Both the position numbers and the translations under genes were made by a program. From Ligilactobacillus faecis (lineage in GTDB: Bacteria > Bacillota > Bacilli > Lactobacillales > Lactobacillaceae), in contig NZ_CP123639.1 in assembly GCF_029889745.1 (NCBI RefSeq), positions 1,779,501 through 1,843,500 on the forward strand: 64,000 nt of DNA. Direction: 5' to 3'. Position 1 is the first letter of the stretch, and every line of letters starts with the position of its first letter. Below are positions 14,083 through 20,024 of this stretch, one piece after another. The notes beneath the pieces are model-generated. The model worked only from the letters and a program-made list of their open reading frames with translations, made no database searches and was not told the DNA's origin.

Positions 14083-14817
14083 ATGAATGATTTAGGTAAC
14101 GCATTAGAACAAGTAATTGAATTGGCGCGTAAGGCGTATGAAGAAAAAGTTGTTGAAGTTGATGGACACAAGTATGAAGTTGAAAGTGATGGTTTGAGAC
14201 TATTACGACATCCCGAATTTCCAAAAAATAAGGTAGTGTTGAGCACGTTGACGGGAATGATCGACTTTATCGAACGTGAAGGCAACGCAGAAGAAATGAT
14301 GTTAGTTGTAAAATCTCCGACTGAAGTCTACCTAGTAGGGAAGCTTAATGATCATGGTGAGCGACCAACATATGCAGTAGCTCAAGCGGATGTACCAGAA
14401 TTTCGCTATGAGAGTTGGTATGGTCAATCTGAACTGATCATTGCTTTGCAAGCTGCATTTGTTGAGAACAGCGAAACAGATAGAGATATCTTGTTGCAAG
14501 TTATCGGAAACTTGAAAGAATCGCATGTTAATTCAGCTAGTGATGATGGTGTTAGCCAAAGCGTTCAGATCAATACAGGTGTTGCCAGCGTTGCAACTGC
14601 GCGCGTTCCTAACCCAGTTACATTGCAACCATATCGAACATTCCTAGAAGTCAAGCAACCAGAAAGCAAGTTTGTCTTTAGAATGCGTGAAGGGATGGAA
14701 GCAGCACTCTTTGAGTCGGACGGTGGTATGTGGAAGATCGAAGCTAAGCAAGCAATCAAAGAGTACTTAGAAACTAAGCTGGAGAGTTTAGATATCAAGA
14801 TGAGCGTAATCGTTTAA
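14083..14817 (+). CDS. DUF2303 family phage protein
   Basis: ATG 14083 is preferred, with GAGGA 7 bases upstream. The 244-residue protein shows the DUF2303 pattern: STLTGMIDFIEREG near residue 60, a central YESWYGQSELIIALQAAF, and a C-terminal PYRTFLEVKQPESKFVFRMR block followed by LFESDGGMWK. These proteins are common next to recombination or single-strand-binding genes, and their biochemical role is unknown. Confidence 0.85.
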   Translation: MNDLGNALEQVIELARKAYEEKVVEVDGHKYEVESDGLRLLRHPEFPKNKVVLSTLTGMIDFIEREGNAEEMMLVVKSPTEVYLVGKLNDHGERPTYAVAQADVPEFRYESWYGQSELIIALQAAFVENSETDRDILLQVIGNLKESHVNSASDDGVSQSVQINTGVASVATARVPNPVTLQPYRTFLEVKQPESKFVFRMREGMEAALFESDGGMWKIEAKQAIKEYLETKLESLDIKMSVIV

Positions 14818-15130
14818 TCTACCGAAAATTCGGCTAATCTGCAGAAATTATTGCAGAAAAGCTGATTTAACTGCATTTGTTTCAACAGAAAAGCATCCCC
14901 TTATTGCTGAAAAAGTGCAGGGGGACATTACCGACAAGATCTAGCAAGTGGGTCTTGTTGGTCGAACTAACATGATTTGACTGATCATAGTTCACTCTTA
15001 ACGCTTGCAGAGAGTTTAAAGTTAATTGATCAGATACTCACATATAGGATCGTAAAACTAGAACTCAAATAAACCCCGCTTTTGTAGCGCAGAACGGTTC
15101 AAATCCGTTAGCGGGGTATTTGCCTAGGAA
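14818..15130 (+). ncRNA. Structured non-coding segment with tRNA-like minihelix A
   Basis: About 310 bases hold no gene but many stems: CCGA/TCGG at 14822, CTGCA/TGCAG at 14840, a CCCC/GGGG stem near 14895-14935, CCGACAAGA/TCTTGTTGG near 14941-14972, and CTGATCA paired with TGATCAG about 50 bases later. The last stem-loop (15073-15117) has an 8-bp stem ACCCCGCT/AGCGGGGT enclosing a perfect T-arm, AACGG-TTCAAAT-CCGTT. Part of the sequence before it (AGATACTCACA) recurs at 16526-16536. I read it as one transcribed, structured RNA. Confidence 0.45.
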
Positions 15131-15187
15131 GGTAATTAAAAAACGGGAGGCGCTAAAAATTGCACAAATGAACCTTATGACTTAGGG

Positions 15188-15319
15188 ATGACGATCGCTG
15201 AATATAAAAAGCATATTGGTGTGAACGTAACATTGTCTGATGAGCAGATTGCAAAAAATCAGAGTAGAAAGTCCCGTATTACAAAGGATTGGAAGGTAAG
15301 TAGGGAGGACAAGAAATGA
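15188..15319 (+). CDS. Small early protein, start uncertain
   Basis: The frame MTIAEYKKHIGVNVTLSDEQ continues for 43 codons and its stop overlaps the next start (ATGA). The coding sense extends upstream (CTNEPYDLG) without an in-frame start codon, while a good GGGAGG site at 15145-15150 serves an out-of-frame TTG. A small deletion near 15160 may have cut off the original start. Confidence 0.4.
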   Translation: MTIAEYKKHIGVNVTLSDEQIAKNQSRKSRITKDWKVSREDKK

Positions 15320-15495
15320 CAGAAGAATTATTTGAGCTAGAAAAAGAAACAAAAGACATCAACGAGCCGATGGTAAATTGGGCTCGAGTGATCGTCGAAA
15401 CAGACGAAGAGAACCCTAAAACCATAGCGCTGATCACAAATGAAGATTGCGAATCAGCGCCAGACTTTAGAGTTCGGGTCAAGCCGGTATATTAG
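15316..15495 (+). CDS. Small acidic early protein
   Basis: The 59-residue product (MTEELFELEKETKDINEPMV) starts at an ATG 5 bases after GGGAGGAC, a strong ribosome-binding site. It overlaps the stop of the previous frame and ends VRVKPVY, converging with the leftward DUF2188 gene by 4 bases. No family is recognised. Confidence 0.65.
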   Translation: MTEELFELEKETKDINEPMVNWARVIVETDEENPKTIALITNEDCESAPDFRVRVKPVY

Positions 15496-15716
15496 CCTTT
15501 AGGCGGGAATGGATCATGACCGTGGCTATCTCTACTTTGGATACGACCGTCCCTGCCATGCGTAATTAGCTCTGTGTGCTGATTACGAGCAATATTTCGT
15601 GCGATATCTACAGCTGCTTTTTTGGTATCAGTGTGTACTGTAGATTTCTTAGCACCAGCGCCTTTAACGTCCCAACCGCCTTTGGGGTTAGGAACTACAT
15701 GTTGATTTCGTGCCAT
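15492..15716 (-). CDS. DUF2188 family protein, leftward cassette
   Basis: The 74-residue protein has the DUF2188 pattern: NQHVVPNPKGGWDVKGAGAK, then an alanine-rich helix and RNQHTELITHGRDGRIQSRD at the end. Its function is unknown; the family occurs in both phage and bacteria. It is transcribed against the early operon and faces the XRE gene at 15825 across a palindromic operator, the same arrangement as the intron cassette at 10.2-10.9 kb. Its site is AAAGGAAG. Confidence 0.85.
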   Translation of the reverse strand: MARNQHVVPNPKGGWDVKGAGAKKSTVHTDTKKAAVDIARNIARNQHTELITHGRDGRIQSRDSHGHDPFPPKG

Positions 15717-15785
15717 TTATAACACTTCCTTTATGTGAATTTCAAATATGAGTTTTAGGAGGCTGCATATCTGATACAACTAATA

Positions 15786-15805
15786 TAATACTATATTTAG
15801 TATTA
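15786..15805. promoter_or_regulatory. 20-bp operator between DUF2188 gene and XRE gene B
   Basis: TAATACTA-TATT-TAGTATTA is a perfect 8-bp inverted repeat with a 4-base spacer, the same geometry as the operator at 10615-10634 with a different sequence. It lies 19 bases before the XRE start and overlaps AT-rich promoter-like sequence facing left. Confidence 0.75.
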
Positions 15806-15824
15806 ATCAAGGGGGAGGTACTAT

Positions 15825-16019
15825 ATGTTGTGGTTAAAAATCAAAAAAGAGTTAGTGGAACAAAATGTCTCAATGTACAGACTCGCTAAAAACACCGGTA
15901 TCAGTGCATCTACTTTGCAGAATTACAAGAATGGAACTGAACCATCATTCAAAAATATGTGCAAGATTGCTGACGCATTGGGTGTCAGTTTGGATTATTT
16001 CAGAGAAACGGAGGGATGA
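15825..16019 (+). CDS. Small XRE-family regulator B
   Basis: The 64-residue protein is a single helix-turn-helix (MYRLAKNTGISASTLQNYKN, then KNMCKIADALGVSLDYFRET). It resembles regulator A, with shared TG[IL]..STL and CKIAD.LG blocks, but the recognition helix differs, matching the different operator. It follows a GGGGGAGG site. It probably represses the leftward DUF2188 promoter. Confidence 0.88.
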   Translation: MLWLKIKKELVEQNVSMYRLAKNTGISASTLQNYKNGTEPSFKNMCKIADALGVSLDYFRETEG

Positions 16020-16022
16020 TCA

Positions 16023-16118
16023 ATGACAGGAAAGAAACGCAGTCGGAAACGTGACAAACGTAAGCGACGTCAGAAGAAGTTAGAGCGAGCAAAGGAAAAG
16101 AGCGATGCTCGTGCTTAA
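16023..16118 (+). CDS. Very basic 31-residue peptide
   Basis: The frame (MTGKKRSRKRDKRKRRQKKL) is more than half Lys/Arg and ends in DARA. It begins four bases after the XRE stop codon, with GGAGGG upstream. It may bind nucleic acid; I give it only as a plausible coupled small gene. Confidence 0.5.
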   Translation: MTGKKRSRKRDKRKRRQKKLERAKEKSDARA

Positions 16119-16185
16119 GTGGCTGATGTTGATCGCATTTGTGGGGCTATTGAGTGTGATCGCGTTTGCTCACGATGAAAAATAA
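16105..16185 (+). CDS. 26-residue membrane peptide
   Basis: The frame (MLVLKWLMLIAFVGLLSVIA) is one transmembrane segment followed by FAHDEK. It overlaps the basic peptide gene by 14 bases in another frame and has AAAGGAAAAG upstream. Tiny hydrophobic peptides like this are frequent in phage early operons. Confidence 0.45.
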   Translation: MLVLKWLMLIAFVGLLSVIAFAHDEK

Positions 16186-16189
16186 AAAT

Positions 16190-16740
16190 GGCAATTTTAC
16201 TTGAGAGTTGACGAAATTGAACAAGCAGAGGAAATAACGATACTTTATATCGAGGTCACAGTGACAGAATTGTAAGACGTGGCGGGTGGGAAGTGCGAAG
16301 CAAGCGAGATGATTTTACAGTAAAAACGTCCCTTTTGCTCCTTTAGGTAATTGACTGATACAGCTTCGTACTAGGGTCTTACAGGTTAGCGGTGGCTGAA
16401 TAAGTACCGCTGATCATTACCGGCTAGAGTTTTGTAAGTGGGCTTTAGCTGGTAAAAAAATAAAACTAATAGTTACAAGTTATGATACACACAAACACTT
16501 ACGGAGATCTGAGGCGTGATCAATTAGATACTCACAATGTTGGTTGGTAAACGTCTTAAGACCCCACAGTAGCACGCTCAGACGGTGCGAGCCCGTCGGT
16601 GGGGTATTGCTTAGATGAGATTTGCGAGTGATCGCATCTAAGACAACCAAATAAACGACAACTCTAACAACTCGTAAACGTTCCATAATAGATCGTTAGG
16701 CAGTGCAATTCTGCCAATGGGACATTTTACCTTGAGCAAT
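16190..16740 (+). ncRNA. Large structured RNA region with minihelices B and C
   Basis: About 550 bases have no gene and many stems: GTAAGAC paired with GTCTTAC about 100 bases later, AGCGGT/ACCGCT, TACCGGCTA/TAGCTGGTA, and TTGGTTG (16541) paired with CAACCAA (16645). That last stem encloses minihelix B and a CTTAGATG/CATCTAAG hairpin as a three-way junction. Minihelix B (16561-16605) is ACCCCAC/GTGGGGT around T-arm GACGG-TGCGAGC-CCGTC. Minihelix C (16680-16723) is GTTCCAT/ATGGGAC around GGCAG-TGCAATT-CTGCC. Size, multibranch shape and phage setting recall the GOLLD and ROOL classes of ornate phage RNAs, but I cannot assign it to either. Confidence 0.5.
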
Positions 16741-16766
16741 AAATAAAACGCAAAGGAGCGAAGAAT

Positions 16767-16955
16767 ATGGATGAATTTGAGCAAATAGCAAGCGGGCTAA
16801 TGATGCCGATCAAAAAGGTAGTCCCAGAAGATAACCGAAAAGTATTAGATGAAGTCGAAAATAAGCTGGCTGAAAAGCTACAAGCGCAGTACGAAAGAGG
16901 TCAACAAGATCTCGCTAAGGCATGGCAACAAAAACATCTAGGGGGTCACAAATAA
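16767..16955 (+). CDS. Small helical phage protein, unknown
   Basis: The 62-residue protein is predicted to be mostly helical (RKVLDEVENKLAEKLQAQYE). It follows a good AAAGGAGCG site directly after the structured RNA region. No family is recognised. Confidence 0.65.
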   Translation: MDEFEQIASGLMMPIKKVVPEDNRKVLDEVENKLAEKLQAQYERGQQDLAKAWQQKHLGGHK

Positions 16956-16961
16956 CAAAAA

Positions 16962-16991
16962 AGCTAAAGCATCGATCAAGACACTTTAGCT
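16962..16991 (+). terminator. Possible weak terminator
   Basis: AGCTAAAG and CTTTAGCT form an 8-bp stem around 14 bases, but only a CTCTC stretch follows rather than a T run. Termination is uncertain. Confidence 0.35.
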
Positions 16992-17040
16992 CTCTCAATA
17001 AATCTAAGCAATTAATTATAACATGAGGGAGAGCGATCTG

Positions 17041-17505
17041 ATGGAACTTGATCTAAAAAAGGCGCAAGAATTTCAATTACAATTTGACGGAATGGAAGTC
17101 GATACGATCGAAACAGCTGCTAAAGTGCGCAAGTTCTTCAAGCAAGATTATCCAAAATTGATGTTATGGGCTGGTGTTAATGCTAGCTACATAAAATCAC
17201 CGGTGATCACGGATGAACCTAAATCGCCTTCCTTTGGCAACCGAGCAGAAGAAAAGATCAGTAAACGTATTTATGCTCAGCAAACACTTGCTAGTGTTAG
17301 TAAAGCTATTGGCGTGATCAGCGAAGAAAGTCGACTTATTTTGGTAAGCGTGTACGTGGAAAATAAAGATGCATGGGGTATGTGTGAGATCCTCGGGTGT
17401 GAACGTGCACGGTATCAGACAAAAAAACGCAAAGCAGAAAATGAGTTTGCAGATGCGTTTGAAACTTGTTGTTTGTGGTGGAGTGACTTGCATGTTTATA
17501 AATAG
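17041..17505 (+). CDS. ArpU-family late transcription regulator
   Basis: ATG 17041 follows GAGGGAGAG and is preferred over 17023. The 154-residue protein matches ArpU-type phage regulators: a variable N-terminal helix region, then a sigma-like C-terminal half with LASVSKAIGVISEESRLILV and MCEILGCERARYQTKKRKAE. These proteins sit at the end of the early operon before the terminase genes and activate late transcription. The position fits exactly. Confidence 0.88.
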   Translation: MELDLKKAQEFQLQFDGMEVDTIETAAKVRKFFKQDYPKLMLWAGVNASYIKSPVITDEPKSPSFGNRAEEKISKRIYAQQTLASVSKAIGVISEESRLILVSVYVENKDAWGMCEILGCERARYQTKKRKAENEFADAFETCCLWWSDLHVYK

Positions 17506-17540
17506 ACTCGCATTTTACACGCCTAACCGAGGCACATTTT

Positions 17541-17570
17541 TTCTTGAAGCTACATAAAAATATATGTTAT
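17541..17570 (+). promoter_or_regulatory. Possible promoter of the toxin-antitoxin unit
   Basis: TTGAAG, an 18-base spacer and TATGCT precede the antitoxin-like gene by about 35 bases. It could let the unit be expressed in the lysogen independently of the late operon. Confidence 0.5.
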
Positions 17571-17604
17571 GCTTAGCTTGTAATTAATGAAAGGATGAGG
17601 TCCT

Positions 17605-17781
17605 ATGGTAGGGATTGTAAGTAATCGCAAAATGACCTTTGATGACAGAAAATCGTTCGAATTATTTGAAACGAAACTAGGCAAGGGCGTCATGAATAAT
17701 GTTACAAAGGAAATGCTAGATAAGAAAACTAAAAACATCACTATCACACGAGGATCTGAGAATGTCGGAAGAAAAATATAA
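17605..17781 (+). CDS. Putative antitoxin partner of the GNAT toxin
   Basis: The 58-residue product (MVGIVSNRKMTFDDRKSFEL, ending ENVGRKI) starts after AAGGATGAGG. It overlaps the acetyltransferase gene by 20 bases, as TacA-type antitoxins often overlap their toxin. It lacks an obvious ribbon-helix-helix DUF1778 signature, so the antitoxin call rests on size, order and overlap. Confidence 0.5.
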   Translation: MVGIVSNRKMTFDDRKSFELFETKLGKGVMNNVTKEMLDKKTKNITITRGSENVGRKI

Positions 17782-18382
17782 TTTTGAGCTTGTTCCGTTA
17801 TCCAGTGTGGTAGACTTCGAAAATTTGGTTTCTGACTTTGATTGTGACAATGATGACATTAATGACTTCTTAAAAAATAATTGCCCTAAGTATGAGTTGG
17901 AAAGACGACTGGCTACCTTTTTATTGATAGATAAAGCAAACTCTTGTCTTGCTGGTTTTTATTCGACAAACATAGGTATGTTGACTACAGAGGTAAAAGA
18001 TGAGGATGATATGCCTATTGAAGAACAACATAACTACTTAAATTTGGCGTATCTTGCTGTTGATCGTGGCTACCAAAGAAGAGGTATAGGCACAGCCTTA
18101 ATTAAAGAGGTTTTTAAGTCTGTATTAGTAATAGCATATTATGTTGGGATTGAAATGGTGTTCCTGCAGTCGCTAGACGAGAGTGTGAACTTTTATAAAA
18201 AAGTGGGTCTCCAATTAGTATCAGGCCCATCACCTGAGGAATATCAAGCGAATGGAAATGATACTGCTGATATGCAGTTCGATATGTTCATAAGAATAGA
18301 TGATCTATACAAAAAGGGATATCTTCCTTATGAAAATAATTTTATAGCTAATTCTATTGATATTGACAGTGGTAATAAATAA
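17762..18382 (+). CDS. TacT-like GNAT acetyltransferase, probable toxin
   Basis: The 206-residue protein follows the TacT toxin layout. It has FDCDNDDINDFLKNNC near residue 26, then LAGFYSTNIG. The GNAT core is LNLAYLAVDRGYQRRGIGTA, whose QRRGIG is the acetyl-CoA pyrophosphate loop. VFLQSLDESVNFYKKVGLQL is the C-terminal signature. TacT toxins acetylate aminoacyl-tRNA and stop translation. Here the gene is bracketed by its own promoter-like sequence and terminator and is AT-richer than its neighbours, with Ile codon use unlike the rest of the window, so it looks like a recent accessory insertion between the early and late modules. Confidence 0.75.
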   Translation: MSEEKYNFELVPLSSVVDFENLVSDFDCDNDDINDFLKNNCPKYELERRLATFLLIDKANSCLAGFYSTNIGMLTTEVKDEDDMPIEEQHNYLNLAYLAVDRGYQRRGIGTALIKEVFKSVLVIAYYVGIEMVFLQSLDESVNFYKKVGLQLVSGPSPEEYQANGNDTADMQFDMFIRIDDLYKKGYLPYENNFIANSIDIDSGNK

Positions 18383-18427
18383 ACCGATATATGAGATTGA
18401 TCATCTTGTATATCGGTTTATTTTTTT
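18380..18427 (+). terminator. Terminator of the toxin-antitoxin unit
   Basis: TAAACCGATATA pairs perfectly with TATATCGGTTTA over 12 bp (18380-18391 with 18409-18420), followed by ATTTTTTT. Confidence 0.9.
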
Positions 18428-18551
18428 ATGGATGAAATTCACAAAAAAGTTAGACATAGACGATACAAAAAGGATACCCAAGCCAGACGTGTGTCGGACT
18501 ATAATGATATTGTCCAAGAAATGGATGAGATACAGTTATTTATCAATTAAT

Positions 18552-18753
18552 CTATTTCAAGTAATCTGACGGCTCAGAACGTCACTAAATAAATCTAAGC
18601 GTGTGGGCGCGTTAAGTCCGTGCCACGTAACTATCCGAGAGAGTGGCAAAATGGTTCATCTAGTGACAATTGTGCTAGTGCAATTCTAGCTTGAACCTTA
18701 GCCATTAATATCAACTTGAGTCAGCTGTAACAAGCTGGCTTTTTATTTTTTTA
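18552..18753 (+). ncRNA. Structured non-coding RNA with minihelix D and terminator
   Basis: This stretch holds no gene. It contains a TGACG/CGTCA hairpin, GTGG/CCAC stems, a long-range GTCACTA/TAGTGAC pair, and minihelix D: stem GGTTCA/TGAACC (18653-18658 with 18692-18697) around T-arm GCTAG-TGCAATT-CTAGC. It closes with a rho-independent terminator (AGTCAGCT/AAGCTGGCT region, 18719-18753, T-rich tail). D shares its seven-base loop with minihelix C at 16704-16710. A terminator after a gene-free, stem-rich stretch suggests a real transcript. Confidence 0.5.
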
Positions 18754-18767
18754 AGGGAGGTGATTAC

Positions 18768-18875
18768 TTGAAGCAAACAAAAGATGCAGGATTAGTTAGT
18801 TGTAATTATGAAGCGTGGCTAATAAGTAAACTTAATCATGATCTAAATAAAGGTTCAAAGAAAAAAGGAGACTGA
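18768..18875 (+). CDS. Small protein upstream of HNH
   Basis: A TTG start 7 bases after AAGGGAGGTG, a very strong site, opens a 35-residue frame (MKQTKDAGLVSCNYEAWLIS, ending KGSKKKGD). It ends three bases before the HNH gene. No family recognised. Confidence 0.55.
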   Translation: MKQTKDAGLVSCNYEAWLISKLNHDLNKGSKKKGD

Positions 18876-18878
18876 CAC

Positions 18879-19406
18879 ATGCCACGTGTAAGAAGATGTA
18901 GACAACAGGGATGCCATGCAATGGTCAACTTCCCACACCATTATTGTACTAATCACTTTGAGCAAGAAGCAGAGTATTTAGCTAACCGTCAACGATGGGC
19001 ACGTAGTAGAGAACAAGGATACCAGCACAGGTATAACACCGTTACGCGTAATAGATCGAAAGATAAGACTGAACAGTATAACTTCTATCGATCGCGTGAA
19101 TGGACAAGACTAAGACGCTTGGTTTTGGAACGTGATCACTATCTCTGTCAGTATTGTCAAGCGTTCAACATAGTAACACCAGCTAAGACGGTCGATCATA
19201 TCGTACCAGTTGAATTTGATAGTGCACTGAAGTCAGATCTTAATAACTTAGCTGTTACATGTTATATGTGCCACAGGCTTAAGACAGATTGGGAACAAGA
19301 TTATTACGGAACAGGGCAAGGAAATAAGCTAAAGAACGTTCCAAAAATCACTGAAAAAAATCTGGTGGCAAAGATGATAAGAACATATAGCCCTGACAGG
19401 CTGTGA
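18879..19406 (+). CDS. HNH endonuclease of the packaging module
   Basis: The 175-residue protein has an N-terminal zinc-binding block (CRQQGCHAM, HHYCTNH). The HNH core is SREWTRLRRLVLERDHYLCQ, YCQAFNIVTPAKTVDHIVPV and LNNLAVTCYMCHRLKTDWE. Such HNH proteins directly upstream of a P27-type small terminase are needed for specific cos cleavage in HK97-like phages. Its place here supports a cos packaging strategy. Confidence 0.92.
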   Translation: MPRVRRCRQQGCHAMVNFPHHYCTNHFEQEAEYLANRQRWARSREQGYQHRYNTVTRNRSKDKTEQYNFYRSREWTRLRRLVLERDHYLCQYCQAFNIVTPAKTVDHIVPVEFDSALKSDLNNLAVTCYMCHRLKTDWEQDYYGTGQGNKLKNVPKITEKNLVAKMIRTYSPDRL

Positions 19407-19462
19407 GAGCTAAATATAGAGCGTTTTATTATTTATGATGAAATTATCACGAATAAATTTAT

Positions 19463-19560
19463 TAGACCCCCCGCCCCATTTAAAGCGACGGAAGAGCGCA
19501 CACAATGGCGTCTTCTTATCCCAAACGTCAATTTCAAAAAATTTTTTATAGGGGGGTCTT
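19463..19560. other. Candidate cos region
   Basis: AGACCCCCC (19463-19471) and its exact complement GGGGGGTCT (19552-19560) flank 80 bases between the HNH and small terminase genes. The segment has G/C tracts beside an AT-rich run (AAAATTTTTTATA), unlike any coding sequence nearby. The place and the symmetry fit a terminase cleavage site; the nick positions cannot be read. Confidence 0.45.
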
Positions 19561-19577
19561 GACAAGGAGGTGATGTG

Positions 19578-20015
19578 ATGCCTCATAAGGAGCTACCTGA
19601 TAGACCTCCATCATATTTAAAGGGAACGGCGGCAGCGATGTGGCGTCGACTGGTCCCAATGATAAAAGCTGATCCCGTTGTAAACGACATGGATCGTACC
19701 GTAGTTGAAGCTTTTTGTACTAACTATCAGCTGATGCGCCAAGCTTATGATGACATTCAAAAAAATGGGATAACTAAACCGATATACAAAACAACGATCT
19801 CACCGGTAACCGGAGATGTAGTTGCTAAAGACTTTACTGGATTCAAGCGTAATCCATCAACTCAAATTCTTGATAGCGCAACTGCAAAACTTAGATCATT
19901 GGGTAATGAACTAGGACTTACGCCGCAATCACGCGCAGATCTGATGAATATTCGTTTGGATGATGATAATGATGGAGCAATGGAAAGTTTGAAAGAATTT
20001 TTTGGAAAGAGTTGA
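19578..20015 (+). CDS. Terminase small subunit, P27 family
   Basis: The ATG at 19578 follows AAGGAGGTGATG. The 145-residue protein shows the P27 pattern: PPSYLKGTAAAMWRRLVPMI near the start, then MDRTVVEAFCTNYQLMRQAY. The C-terminal conserved NPSTQILDSATAKLRSLGNE LGLTPQSRADL block follows. It recognises the phage DNA for packaging together with the large subunit and the upstream HNH. Confidence 0.92.
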   Translation: MPHKELPDRPPSYLKGTAAAMWRRLVPMIKADPVVNDMDRTVVEAFCTNYQLMRQAYDDIQKNGITKPIYKTTISPVTGDVVAKDFTGFKRNPSTQILDSATAKLRSLGNELGLTPQSRADLMNIRLDDDNDGAMESLKEFFGKS

Positions 20016-20024
20016 TAGTTGACT

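Noticed and set aside
15073-15117. A complete tRNA gene at minihelix A (perfect GGTTCAAATCC arm)
   Set aside because: The outer stem partner lies only 12 bases before the T-arm, leaving no room for D and anticodon arms; the same short design repeats three more times.
18428-18550. 40-codon frame (MDEIHKKVRHRRYKKDTQAR) after the toxin terminator
   Set aside because: Its start lies within the T tract of the terminator and has no ribosome-binding site; possibly a gene remnant, not listed as a gene.
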